Shown here: positions 1 through 7,372 of the stretch, in pieces
Layout: every line of letters begins with the position of its first letter
Numbering within the stretch: the first letter of the stretch is position 1
Position numbers and translations under genes: made by a program
Assembly (NCBI GenBank): GCA_016938135.1
Contig: JAFGVD010000032.1
Location: 1 to 40,819, forward strand
Reading direction: 5' to 3'
DNA: 40,819 nt
From: Coriobacteriia bacterium
Lineage (GTDB): Bacteria; Actinomycetota; Coriobacteriia; Anaerosomatales; Anaerosomataceae
The notes under the pieces: generated by a model
What the model was told of the DNA's origin: nothing
What the model saw: the letters and a program-made list of their open reading frames with translations, nothing else
Database searches by the model: none

Positions 1-1119
1 GTGGTCGAGTCCCTCTCGGCATGGGTCGAGAGCGGCGAGATGCCTGCAGAGTTTGTGACCGTTGAGAGCGAGCACTCAGCGCTGACGGTGTGCATAACGG
101 CATCGACGGTGGGCGCGCGCGTGTTCACGGCCACCAGCGCCAACGGGCTCGCGTACATGAACGAGCAGGTGTGGTGGGCGGCCGGTGCCCGGCTCCCCAT
201 CGTCATGTGCATCGCCAACCGGGCCATGGCTGCCCCGTGGAACGTGCTCAACGATCAGCAGGATTCCATGTCCGAGCGTGACGCCGGCTGGATCCAGCTC
301 TACTGTCGCAACAACCAGGAGATCTTGGACACAACCGTGCAGGCGTATCGCATCGCCGAGCGTGTCAACGTCCCGGTGATGGTCTGTTACGACGGCTTCT
401 TGCTCTCGCACACGCTCATGCCCGTAGACATCCCATCTGCCGAGCAGATCGATGCGTTCCTTCCGCCAAGGACCGATCCGCTGCAGGTCGTTGACGTGAA
501 CGACCCCCGCAACATCGGACCGGTCACTATCGCTGACCCGCGTGCAGATGCGGATGGCGTGGTGCGCCCGGGCTATATGGAGTTCCGCGCCATGCATCAG
601 GAAGCTCTGCTTGAGGCGCTTGAGGTCATCCCCGAAGTCGACGCTGAGTACGCCTCGGCGATCGGCCGTGCGTGGGGCGGCCTCACCTGGGAGTACATGC
701 TGGAAGATGCTGATGTCGCGGTCGTGGCGGCCGGCAGCCTCACCACCCAGCTCACGCTGGCCGTGGAGGCCCTGCGTGCCGAAGGCGTGCGCGTAGGCGT
801 GCTGGGCATCCGCGCGTACCGCCCGTTCCCGGCTGCGGAGCTGCGTGCGCGACTTACGGGCAAAAAGCTCGCCGTCGTCTTCGACAAGGCCCTCAGCTAC
901 GGCTACGAAGGTCCCATCGCCGCCGATCTCAAGGCCGCTCTCTACACCGCCGAGAACCGTCCGGCCGTCTTCGGCTGTGTTTGCGGCCTGGGTGGTCGTG
1001 ACGTGTCGCCTGAAGACCTCGCCGGGGCCACGCGTCGCGCTGTCACCGACTTTGAGGCAGGGGTCGTCGAGCGTACGCCTGACTGGATCAACCTGCGGCC
1101 TGAAGGGAGCGCGTCATGA
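1..1119 (+). CDS. porA: Pyruvate:ferredoxin oxidoreductase alpha subunit (5' end cut by window)
   Basis: This is the alpha subunit of a 2-oxoacid:ferredoxin oxidoreductase. The complex oxidatively decarboxylates pyruvate to acetyl-CoA and reduces ferredoxin in the cytoplasm. The visible 372 residues cover most of the pyrimidine-binding TPP domain (VESEHSA near the start, then YMNEQVWWAAGARLPIV) and the following transketolase-C-like domain. Family members carry roughly 30 more N-terminal residues with a YPITPQTP-type motif, so the GTG at base 1 is an internal codon and the true start lies upstream of the window. The stop overlaps the porB start in ATGA, so the two are translationally coupled. 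Gamma and delta subunit genes, if present, would lie upstream. Pyruvate is the likely substrate, but another 2-oxoacid cannot be excluded. Confidence 0.9.
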   Translation: MVESLSAWVESGEMPAEFVTVESEHSALTVCITASTVGARVFTATSANGLAYMNEQVWWAAGARLPIVMCIANRAMAAPWNVLNDQQDSMSERDAGWIQLYCRNNQEILDTTVQAYRIAERVNVPVMVCYDGFLLSHTLMPVDIPSAEQIDAFLPPRTDPLQVVDVNDPRNIGPVTIADPRADADGVVRPGYMEFRAMHQEALLEALEVIPEVDAEYASAIGRAWGGLTWEYMLEDADVAVVAAGSLTTQLTLAVEALRAEGVRVGVLGIRAYRPFPAAELRARLTGKKLAVVFDKALSYGYEGPIAADLKAALYTAENRPAVFGCVCGLGGRDVSPEDLAGATRRAVTDFEAGVVERTPDWINLRPEGSAS

Positions 1120-2018
1120 CGCGTATCGCCGAGCTTCCCTCCAACGAGTACGTGCTGCCCGGGAACCGCGCATGCGCGGGCTGCGGTATCGGTATCGGCC
1201 TGCGAGCCATCACCAAGGCCCTCGAAGGCAAGATGGTCATGACCGTGCCGGCCAGCTGCCTGACCGTGCTTGGCGGCATGTATCCCACCACGTCGGTGGA
1301 CGTCCCATGGATCAACGTCGCGTTTCCCAGCAGCGCTGCAGCCGCCGCCGGCGCCGCAGCGGGCTTGCGCGCAATGGGCAAGGCGGGGGAGTCGACCGTT
1401 CTTGCGATGGCCGGTGACGGCGGTACTGGAGACATCGGCATCCAGGCGCTCTCAGGTGCGGCCGAGCGCAACGATGATTTCATCTACCTGTGCTATGACA
1501 ACGAGGCGTACATGAACACCGGTACGCAGCGTTCGGGCCTCACGCCGCATGGCGCGCGCACGACCACTACCTGGACAGGTAAGCGAGAGAACCCCAAGGA
1601 CATGCCGCGCATCATGGAGGCGCACAACGTCCCTTACGTCGCATCAACCAGCGCTGCATATCCCACCGACGTCTACGACAAGGTCGTCAAGGCGCGGGGC
1701 ATCCACGGCCTGCGCTACATCCACATGAACACGCCGTGCCCCAGCGGCTGGAGTTTCGACCCCAAAGACACGGTCCGCCTGGGCAAGCTCGCAGTGGACT
1801 GCGGCATCGTGGTGTTGTACGAGATCGAGGGCGGCGTCTTCCGCCTCACCAGCAGGAGCGCGCAGCTGGCGAAGTCCGGAAAGCCGCTCACTCCGGTGGC
1901 CGAGTACATCGCCACGCAGGGACGCTTCAAGTCTATGGATGCCACGGCTATCGCCGAGGTCCAGGCATGGGCCGACGCTCGCTGGGCGGGCTATGTGGAG
2001 CGCAACTCGGTCGGCTAG
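1116..2018 (+). CDS. porB: Pyruvate:ferredoxin oxidoreductase beta subunit
   Basis: This 300-residue TPP-binding subunit completes the catalytic core with PorA. The TPP/Mg motif is GDGGTGDIG around residue 100, followed about 25 residues later by the conserved DNEAYMNTG. Four cysteines at C20, C23, C48 and C208 match the spacing of the [4Fe-4S] ligands of family beta subunits. The length is normal for the family. The start ATG lies inside the porA stop (ATGA), indicating one transcript. The stop codon interlocks with that of the convergent hemerythrin gene in CTAG, leaving no room for a separate terminator between them. Pyruvate as substrate is inferred from overall resemblance to PorB. Confidence 0.93.
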   Translation: MTRIAELPSNEYVLPGNRACAGCGIGIGLRAITKALEGKMVMTVPASCLTVLGGMYPTTSVDVPWINVAFPSSAAAAAGAAAGLRAMGKAGESTVLAMAGDGGTGDIGIQALSGAAERNDDFIYLCYDNEAYMNTGTQRSGLTPHGARTTTTWTGKRENPKDMPRIMEAHNVPYVASTSAAYPTDVYDKVVKARGIHGLRYIHMNTPCPSGWSFDPKDTVRLGKLAVDCGIVVLYEIEGGVFRLTSRSAQLAKSGKPLTPVAEYIATQGRFKSMDATAIAEVQAWADARWAGYVERNSVG

Positions 2019-2422
2019 GTAAGGCCCGTTCGCTTGAGGAACTGCGCTACGTGCACGTCCTCTCCTCGGATGTGCTCTTGCAGCCAACCGGCAACGAACG
2101 GTGCGATCTTGCTTGCCGCCACGCGTTCGCCGTTGAAGTAGCGGGCGGCAAGCGCCATCGTCTCGCGGGTGAGATGCTCATGAAGAGAGCGGTGCGCGGC
2201 CATGCCGGGATAGTGCGTTTCGGCCATCAGGGCTTCCTCGTCGGTGAAATGCTCGACGACGTAGTCCGTTAGGCCGTAGATCGCGTTCTCCACGGTATCG
2301 ACGTCGTAGTCGTCTCCGTCCAGGGCGTCCTCAAGCTCGTTCGCAAGTGCGAACAGGCTGCGGTGCTGCGCGTCGATGTCGTCATGGCCGGTCTCAAGGC
2401 TTGTCTCCCAGTCAAAGTGCAT
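2015..2422 (-). CDS. Bacteriohemerythrin
   Basis: This 135-residue single-domain hemerythrin is an O2-binding non-haem di-iron protein used in oxygen sensing, storage or scavenging. The full ligand set is visible: H20 in DAQH, H58 and E62 in HFTDE, H77 and H81 in HRSLH, and H117 plus D122 in HIRGED. The N-terminal W5 and the G12/D17 region also fit the family. A GGAAGGA ribosome-binding site precedes the ATG. The gene lies 42 bases downstream of a lipoprotein gene on the same strand and may be cotranscribed with it. In an organism using PFOR, an O2-buffering role is plausible but inferred. Confidence 0.93.
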   Translation of the reverse strand: MHFDWETSLETGHDDIDAQHRSLFALANELEDALDGDDYDVDTVENAIYGLTDYVVEHFTDEEALMAETHYPGMAAHRSLHEHLTRETMALAARYFNGERVAASKIAPFVAGWLQEHIRGEDVHVAQFLKRTGLT

Positions 2423-2464
2423 CGCTTGTCCTTCCCTGAGGGGAACGGCTCTCTGCTCTGTCGA

Positions 2465-3193
2465 TCAGTTCGCTTCCTGGATAGGATACGGCAGGTCGAA
2501 TGTCCCCTCGGGGACTTCGCCGCCCACTTCCACCGAGGTGAGGATGCGCCGCGATACCTGAAGGTCGCCGATCGAGCCGTCATCTTCCGGTACGCAACCG
2601 CGTGTCACGATGCCGGTGACCTGGCCATCAGTGAGCAGGTACGTGGTGTCTTCGGTGTACCAGCCGTTGGATGAACCCGCAACGGCGTACGTCTCCTGGA
2701 CGACATACTTCATCCGGATAGCGCCGGTCTCTTCATCGATCCCATCCTCGACGGCGGCCTTTGACGGCACCGAGAAGTTCCTGAGGTAGTAGGAGGCGTC
2801 AGCGACCGATGGCTCGCAAATCTGGTCCGCATGCTGGACGAAGTATGCGTTGACTCCATCGGGCGTCTGGATCGACCGTATGAGCTCCCCGTCCTCGTAG
2901 AGGTCATAGCGGATCAAGTCTCCGGCCAGCCAGAACTCGCCGGTCTGCACGAGGACCCTGCCGTCCGCGAAGGTGGTTGTCAGCTCGAAGGTGCCAGTCC
3001 TCGTATCGGCGCGAGCCCATTCATCCAGCGTCGGGTCCACGGTGGTCTCTGCGACCTGTTCCTCGACGGGCTCCGCGGGCATCTGTGTGCTGACACTCTC
3101 CAGTAGAGGGCAGCATCCTGTTGTGGTCGAGAGCACCAGCGTGAGGACGGCGGCAATCATCGTAATAGTCTTTGCTGACGCGTGGACGCGCAT
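2465..3193 (-). CDS. Putative exported lipoprotein
   Basis: This 242-residue protein has an N-terminal lipoprotein signal: a charged start, a hydrophobic run (MIAAVLTLVLS) and a TTGC lipobox-like site whose -3 residue is Thr rather than Leu. The mature part is hydrophilic with repeated short beta-like stretches (GTFELTTTFADGRVLVQTGEF, and a strand ending DLPYPI). This resembles the general LolA/LppX-like outer-layer lipoprotein fold, but I do not recognise a specific family. The start was set at ATG 3193 because AAGGGGGA sits just upstream; an in-frame start at 3232 would add 13 residues and has no good site. It is followed by the hemerythrin gene on the same strand. Function unknown. Confidence 0.8.
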   Translation of the reverse strand: MRVHASAKTITMIAAVLTLVLSTTTGCCPLLESVSTQMPAEPVEEQVAETTVDPTLDEWARADTRTGTFELTTTFADGRVLVQTGEFWLAGDLIRYDLYEDGELIRSIQTPDGVNAYFVQHADQICEPSVADASYYLRNFSVPSKAAVEDGIDEETGAIRMKYVVQETYAVAGSSNGWYTEDTTYLLTDGQVTGIVTRGCVPEDDGSIGDLQVSRRILTSVEVGGEVPEGTFDLPYPIQEAN

Positions 3194-3256
3194 GACGTTC
3201 CCCCTTGGTTCGTCGGAATGTTCCAGCACCATTCTACCGTGTCGCTCAATGACCGC

Positions 3257-3285
3257 TTGTAATCAAACGCGTGTTTGAGTATTCT
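3257..3285 (+). promoter_or_regulatory. acr3 promoter with embedded ArsR-like operator
   Basis: A -35 element TTGTAA (3257-3262) and a -10 element TATTCT (3280-3285) are separated by exactly 17 bases. The spacer is occupied by an imperfect inverted repeat, ATCAAA-N6-TTTGAG (3262-3279), which resembles the ATCAA-N6-TTGAT half-site pattern of ArsR/SmtB repressor operators. This arrangement would let a metalloid-released repressor block the exporter gene 36 bases downstream. No arsR gene is visible in the window, so the regulator is inferred. Confidence 0.65.
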
Positions 3286-3320
3286 CGGCGCAACTGCAGC
3301 GTTTGCCATGGGAGGCCGGG

Positions 3321-4391
3321 ATGTCGGACAACGGAGTCTCTGACAAGAAGCGCATGGGCGTGTTCGAACGCTATCTCACCTTGTGGGTGGCGCTCTGCAT
3401 CGTAGCGGGGACCACGATAGGCAACGCCTGGCCGGGCGTGGCTGACTGGCTCTCCAGGTTCACGTACGCGCAGATCTCGATCCCTGTGGCGGTCCTGATC
3501 TGGCTGATGATCTATCCCATGATGCTGCAGATCGACTTCGCTTCCCTCAAGCGAGTGGGGGAGCGCAAGCAAGGGCTCGTGGTCACCACGGTCACGAACT
3601 GGCTCATAAAGCCGTTCACGATGTATGCCATCGCCTGGTTCTTCTTCAACGTGGTGTTCAAGCAGTGGATCCCGGTCGAGCTTGGCCGAGAGTACCTGGC
3701 CGGTGCGGTCCTTCTCGGCGCGGCACCGTGTACGGCGATGGTGTTCGTGTGGTCGTATCTGGCCGACGGCGATCCCGCGTACACGCTCGTGCAGGTGGCC
3801 GTGAACGACCTTATCTTGCTGGTGGCGTTCGCACCTATCGTGATGTTCCTCCTGGGCTTGAGCGATGTCGTGGTGCCGTATGACACCGTCATCCTCTCAG
3901 TGGTGCTGTTCGTGGTGGTGCCTCTGGCGGCGGGCTGGTTCTCGCGCGTGAACCTCATCCGGCGCAAGGGCGAAGAGTGGTTCAACGACGAGTTCTTGCC
4001 GAAGTTCGGCCCCACAACGATCGTCGCCCTGCTGGCAACGCTTGTTATCATCTTCATCTTCCAGGGAGAGACGATCGTCTCGAACCCTGCGCACATCCTT
4101 CTCATCGCTATCCCGCTGACGATCCAGACCTATCTGATTTTCGCCCTCAGCTACGGCTGGGGGTGCGCGTGGCGGCTGCCGCATCAGGTGGCGGCGCCGG
4201 CGGGCTTCATTGGAGCCAGCAACTTCTTCGAGCTTGCCGTGGCGGTGGCGATCGCGCTCTTCGGGCTTTCTTCGGGCGCCACGCTTGCCACCGTGGTGGG
4301 CGTGCTCGTCGAAGTCCCGGTCATGCTTTCGCTGGTGTGGATAGCGAAGCGCACGACCGGGTTCTTCGGCTCATCAAAGAGTCAGCCCTAG
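3321..4391 (+). CDS. acr3: ACR3-family arsenite efflux permease
   Basis: This 356-residue integral membrane protein of the BART superfamily exports arsenite, and sometimes antimonite, using the proton-motive force. About ten hydrophobic helices are visible. The ACR3 hallmarks are GAAPCTAMVF, with the conserved cysteine at C137, and GASNFFELAVA, with the conserved acidic residue at E304; both residues are essential in characterised ACR3 proteins. The start is ATG 3321, with GGAGG five bases upstream; an in-frame TTG at 3305 is less likely. No arsenate reductase or arsR gene is adjacent. The stop interlocks in CTAG with that of the convergent heliorhodopsin. Confidence 0.92.
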   Translation: MSDNGVSDKKRMGVFERYLTLWVALCIVAGTTIGNAWPGVADWLSRFTYAQISIPVAVLIWLMIYPMMLQIDFASLKRVGERKQGLVVTTVTNWLIKPFTMYAIAWFFFNVVFKQWIPVELGREYLAGAVLLGAAPCTAMVFVWSYLADGDPAYTLVQVAVNDLILLVAFAPIVMFLLGLSDVVVPYDTVILSVVLFVVVPLAAGWFSRVNLIRRKGEEWFNDEFLPKFGPTTIVALLATLVIIFIFQGETIVSNPAHILLIAIPLTIQTYLIFALSYGWGCAWRLPHQVAAPAGFIGASNFFELAVAVAIALFGLSSGATLATVVGVLVEVPVMLSLVWIAKRTTGFFGSSKSQP

Positions 4392-5149
4392 ACGGGGACG
4401 AGCGTGTTGGCGAACACGAGCCATGCGAGCAGCGATTTCGCTACCAGGCTCAGCATGATGTAGGTCGCCTCGCCAAACAGGTAGTCGCGCCACGGTCCGA
4501 TCTTCTTGTACTGGAGCACCATGTTCAAAGCGAAGCTGTTGAAGAAGATGAACATCGTCACGAAGATCCAGTAGACGAACGCCGGCGGACTGGCGGAAGT
4601 CGTGGGCGACCATACGTAGATGCCTATGACGATCCATGGCACCGCACCCGCGATGCACCCGAAGATGAACGACAGCCAGTTCGGGTTGCCGGGCTGTTCG
4701 TACTTCTCGGTCAGCAGTCCGAACAAGATCATCATCGAGTTGACCGCGAAGATGGCGATAAGCGCCGCGATATCAAAGATGCCGGGGAGCAGCGCGATGA
4801 GGACCACCATGAGCGAGGAGCTGAGCGAGTACTCGATCCAGCGCCCGTAGTTGCGGTTCTTCTGCAGGTTGGCCTTGTACCACTCAAAGACCCCGGGCGA
4901 CGCGATGATGAAATGCGCGATCGCCGAGAGGAACACGAACGTGGCAACGGCCAGGCCGAGCGGGATCTCGAACAGCACCTCCGGGGCGGTCAGGGGGCTG
5001 CCGGGAGGGCCCTGCATGAATGTGGCCGTCACAGGCAGCTTGAAGTCGTTGCTGAGCGCAACGATCGCGATACCTTGGCCAGCATGGAACAGGCCCATGA
5101 TGACGTTGTAGAGCCGAAGCCGCTTGAACCGTCGATCTGTGTCAGCCAT
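4388..5149 (-). CDS. Heliorhodopsin
   Basis: This 253-residue seven-helix protein matches the heliorhodopsin family of retinal photoreceptors, which sit in the membrane inverted relative to type-1 rhodopsins and do not detectably pump ions. Signature residues are in the expected places: RWIEYSLSSSLM in helix 3 with counterion E106, helix 7 SLVAKSLLAW with the Schiff-base lysine K238, and histidines H22 and H79 of the internal hydrogen-bond network. In reference heliorhodopsin 48C12 these are E107, K241, H23 and H80. The start is ATG 5149, preceded by AAAGGA; an upstream TTG at 5167 is less likely. No retinal or carotenoid biosynthesis gene is in the window. Its signalling partner is unknown. 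Confidence 0.93.
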   Translation of the reverse strand: MADTDRRFKRLRLYNVIMGLFHAGQGIAIVALSNDFKLPVTATFMQGPPGSPLTAPEVLFEIPLGLAVATFVFLSAIAHFIIASPGVFEWYKANLQKNRNYGRWIEYSLSSSLMVVLIALLPGIFDIAALIAIFAVNSMMILFGLLTEKYEQPGNPNWLSFIFGCIAGAVPWIVIGIYVWSPTTSASPPAFVYWIFVTMFIFFNSFALNMVLQYKKIGPWRDYLFGEATYIMLSLVAKSLLAWLVFANTLVPV

Positions 5150-5314
5150 CGCGTGTCCTTTCAGCAAGACTCACCGGGTAACGTATTCCCAGCGTATGTA
5201 CCCGTTGTGCTCACAGGCGCGCCGAGCGGTTTCCACCCCGGTGCTGCGGGTATGCACACTTGTGCCGGTTCACACCCTTCTCGCGGGCCAGGAAGGACCG
5301 GAGAGGCGATCGCT

Positions 5315-7090
5315 ATGAACAGATCCGAACGTGTCTTTGTGCGGCGTGTGGTGGCGGCGCTGGTCGTGCCCCTGTTGCTGCTGTCGACTATGCCGGTCCT
5401 TGCGGCAGATGTCGGCCTTGCTGCCGAACCCGCGAACGATGATGTTCCGGGTGATTCCCTCGTTGCACGTTCCGCTACGTTCACCGGCACACTCAGTGCG
5501 CTGGATTCAGACGATGTCTACTATGTGGATCTGGTCCAGGGTGAGGTGCTCGCTGTCAGTATCAGCGGGCCTTCCAGCTGGTACTTCGACCTCTTCCTCT
5601 TCGGCCCGTCGACCACCTCCATCTATGCGCAGGACGCTGAGTTCCTCGTCAGTAGCGATGCAACAGGCGAAGGTCCCCCGTATGACCCGTATCCCTATGA
5701 GCTGCAGTGGTTGGCCGAGACGACCGGACGCCACTATCTTGACGTCTATGCCTTCGACGGCTCCGGTACCTACACCATCACCTGGCGCATAGTCCCACCG
5801 GACAACAACGAGGACATCCCTGGCAGGTCGCTCACGTCATCGCCGGTAACGGGCTGGGTGGGGAGTCTGAGCGATGTCTCCGACGTGTACGCGGTGACAC
5901 TGTCAGAAGGGCAGGTCTTCCGGGCGTCTGTCAACACCGGTGCCCCGGGGCTGTGGGTCGAGCTCTTCCTCTATCGCCCCACGGCGACCAGTGTCAACGG
6001 TGACTTTCCTGTCGCGTACGGGGACTTCGGTGCGCGCACCGTGCCGGACGGCTTCACGTTCCTGGTCCCACCCGGCGGTACAGGTACGTACTACCTCGAG
6101 GTCTTCGCGGTGTCGTCTTCCGGAGACTACACCCTGACTCACAGCGTCGATCCCAGTGCCAGACAGCTGCGGCTCTACGGCGCCGATCGCTTCGACACCG
6201 CCCAGGCGATCACCCGCTCTATGGCTGTGACCTCCGATGTGGCCATCGTCGCGACGGCCCGCAACTTCCCGGACGCACTTTCCGCCGCCGGTCTTGCGGG
6301 AGCTTATGACGCGCCGCTCGTGCTCGTCGATACCAACACCGTGCCCTTCTCGGCGTATGACATGTTGAGGCTGCTGGAGCCCGATCGGATCATCATCGTG
6401 GGTGGGACTGCGGCGGTGGGCTCTTCGGTTGAGACCGAGCTGAGGACTCTTGCGCCCAGTGTCCGGCGCCTTTCCGGAGGCACGCGATACAGCACCGCCC
6501 TCGCGGTTGCCAGGGAGATACGTTCCGTGGTGGGTCATGCCGATGAGGTCTTCCTGGCCCGGGGCGACGAGTTCCCCGATGCGCTTGCAGCCGCACCGCA
6601 GGCGTTTGCGCGCAAGATGCCTGTGCTGATCACGCCACCGGGCACTCTGGAGAGCGGTGTGGCGGCGTTCATCAATGAGAGCGATGTCTCCCTCGTGACG
6701 ATACTAGGTAGCACGCAGGCGATATCTTCAGGCGTCCAGTCTGCCGTGGACGCGCTGAACGGTGGGGCCACAGATGTCGTGAGACTCCAGGGTGCCGACA
6801 GGTACGCCACCGCCGCCAATATCGCGGTCAACGGTGTCCGCCGTGGATGGGTCGATTTTGAATGGGTGGGGGTAGCCACTGGCACCAACTTCCCGGATGC
6901 GTTGGCGGGTGGCGTGTGCATGGGCTCATACGGTGGCGTTCTGTTGCTCACACTGCCAACCAGGCTCTCGTCTCCCACCGCTGACGTGCTTGCCCGGTAT
7001 GGTCCTGCAAGTCATATCGCGGTTCTTGGCGGGGCTCAGGCGGTGGGCAACAGCGTGTATTCTGCGCTGGGCGGCTATGTGCTCCCGTAG
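5315..7090 (+). CDS. Exported cell-wall protein with three CWB2 repeats
   Basis: This 591-residue exported protein has a signal peptide over roughly residues 1-30 (RRVVAALVVPLLLLS, cleavage near VLA-A). Two tandem PPC-like beta-sandwich modules follow at about 36-150 and 155-275, each with a D-V-Y-x-V core and a final Y-T-(I/L)-T strand. From about residue 286 to the end come three cell-wall-binding repeat 2 (CWB2) units, marked by RLYGADRFDT, RLSGGTRYST and RLQGADRYAT, each followed by NFPDAL or EFPDAL and a VGG-, LGS- or LGG-type element. CWB2 repeats anchor S-layer-like proteins to anionic wall polymers. The start at 5315 is set by the signal peptide and a GGAGAGG site; the open frame upstream is antisense to heliorhodopsin. 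It has no catalytic domain that I can see, so it is likely a surface adhesin or layer protein. Confidence 0.88.
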   Translation: MNRSERVFVRRVVAALVVPLLLLSTMPVLAADVGLAAEPANDDVPGDSLVARSATFTGTLSALDSDDVYYVDLVQGEVLAVSISGPSSWYFDLFLFGPSTTSIYAQDAEFLVSSDATGEGPPYDPYPYELQWLAETTGRHYLDVYAFDGSGTYTITWRIVPPDNNEDIPGRSLTSSPVTGWVGSLSDVSDVYAVTLSEGQVFRASVNTGAPGLWVELFLYRPTATSVNGDFPVAYGDFGARTVPDGFTFLVPPGGTGTYYLEVFAVSSSGDYTLTHSVDPSARQLRLYGADRFDTAQAITRSMAVTSDVAIVATARNFPDALSAAGLAGAYDAPLVLVDTNTVPFSAYDMLRLLEPDRIIIVGGTAAVGSSVETELRTLAPSVRRLSGGTRYSTALAVAREIRSVVGHADEVFLARGDEFPDALAAAPQAFARKMPVLITPPGTLESGVAAFINESDVSLVTILGSTQAISSGVQSAVDALNGGATDVVRLQGADRYATAANIAVNGVRRGWVDFEWVGVATGTNFPDALAGGVCMGSYGGVLLLTLPTRLSSPTADVLARYGPASHIAVLGGAQAVGNSVYSALGGYVLP

Positions 7091-7098
7091 ATGAACGC

Positions 7099-7127
7099 TT
7101 GACCGCGCTCCGCCCCGTCGGTACCAT
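7099..7127 (+). promoter_or_regulatory. Promoter of tRNA-Phe
   Basis: TTGACC (7099-7104) and TACCAT (7122-7127) are separated by 17 bases. Transcription would start about 10 bases upstream of the mature tRNA 5' end. Confidence 0.65.
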
Positions 7128-7143
7128 GTTCCAGCACCACAAT

Positions 7144-7219
7144 GGCCAGGTAGCTCAGTTGGTAGAGCAGCGGATTGAAAATCCGCGTGTCGGCGGTTCA
7201 AGTCCGTCTCTGGCCACCA
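7144..7219 (+). tRNA. tRNA-Phe (GAA)
   Basis: This is a 76-base cloverleaf. The acceptor stem GGCCAGG pairs with the 3' end of the gene and the 3' CCA is encoded. The D-loop segment is AGCTCAGTTGG and the T-loop is GGTTCAAGTCC. The anticodon stem GCGGA/TCCGC encloses a seven-base loop with anticodon GAA at 7177-7179. Confidence 0.97.
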
Positions 7220-7233
7220 TACGAAACTCTTCG

Positions 7234-7257
7234 GAAGCCGCCCAATGAGGCGGCTTC
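7234..7257 (+). terminator. Stem-loop terminator after tRNA-Phe
   Basis: A nine-base-pair perfect stem (GAAGCCGCC / GGCGGCTTC) with a six-base loop lies 14 bases after the tRNA CCA end. The following T content is weak, so termination may be partial. Confidence 0.65.
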
Positions 7258-7372
7258 TGTGCCTTCTCGCTTGATTCGCCAGCCTTGTCTGCAGCAGGAC
7301 TGTGTTCCTCGGCCATACTAAAGGGCACAATGGAGTCAGAGTTGTCCCTCTCATGGAAGAGAGCCTCGATCG

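Noticed and set aside
5175-5204. CGGGTA and TACCCG arms 18 bases apart upstream of the CWB2 gene, considered as an operator.
   Set aside because: Arms are short, the inner bases match imperfectly, and no promoter elements fit around them.
3977-5314. Long open frame on the plus strand running into the CWB2 protein, giving an apparent 1037-residue product.
   Set aside because: The upstream part overlaps acr3 in another frame and is antisense to heliorhodopsin, and its translation is low-complexity and Arg/His/Glu-rich, typical of shadow frames in GC-rich DNA. The signal peptide and ribosome site at 5315 mark the real start.
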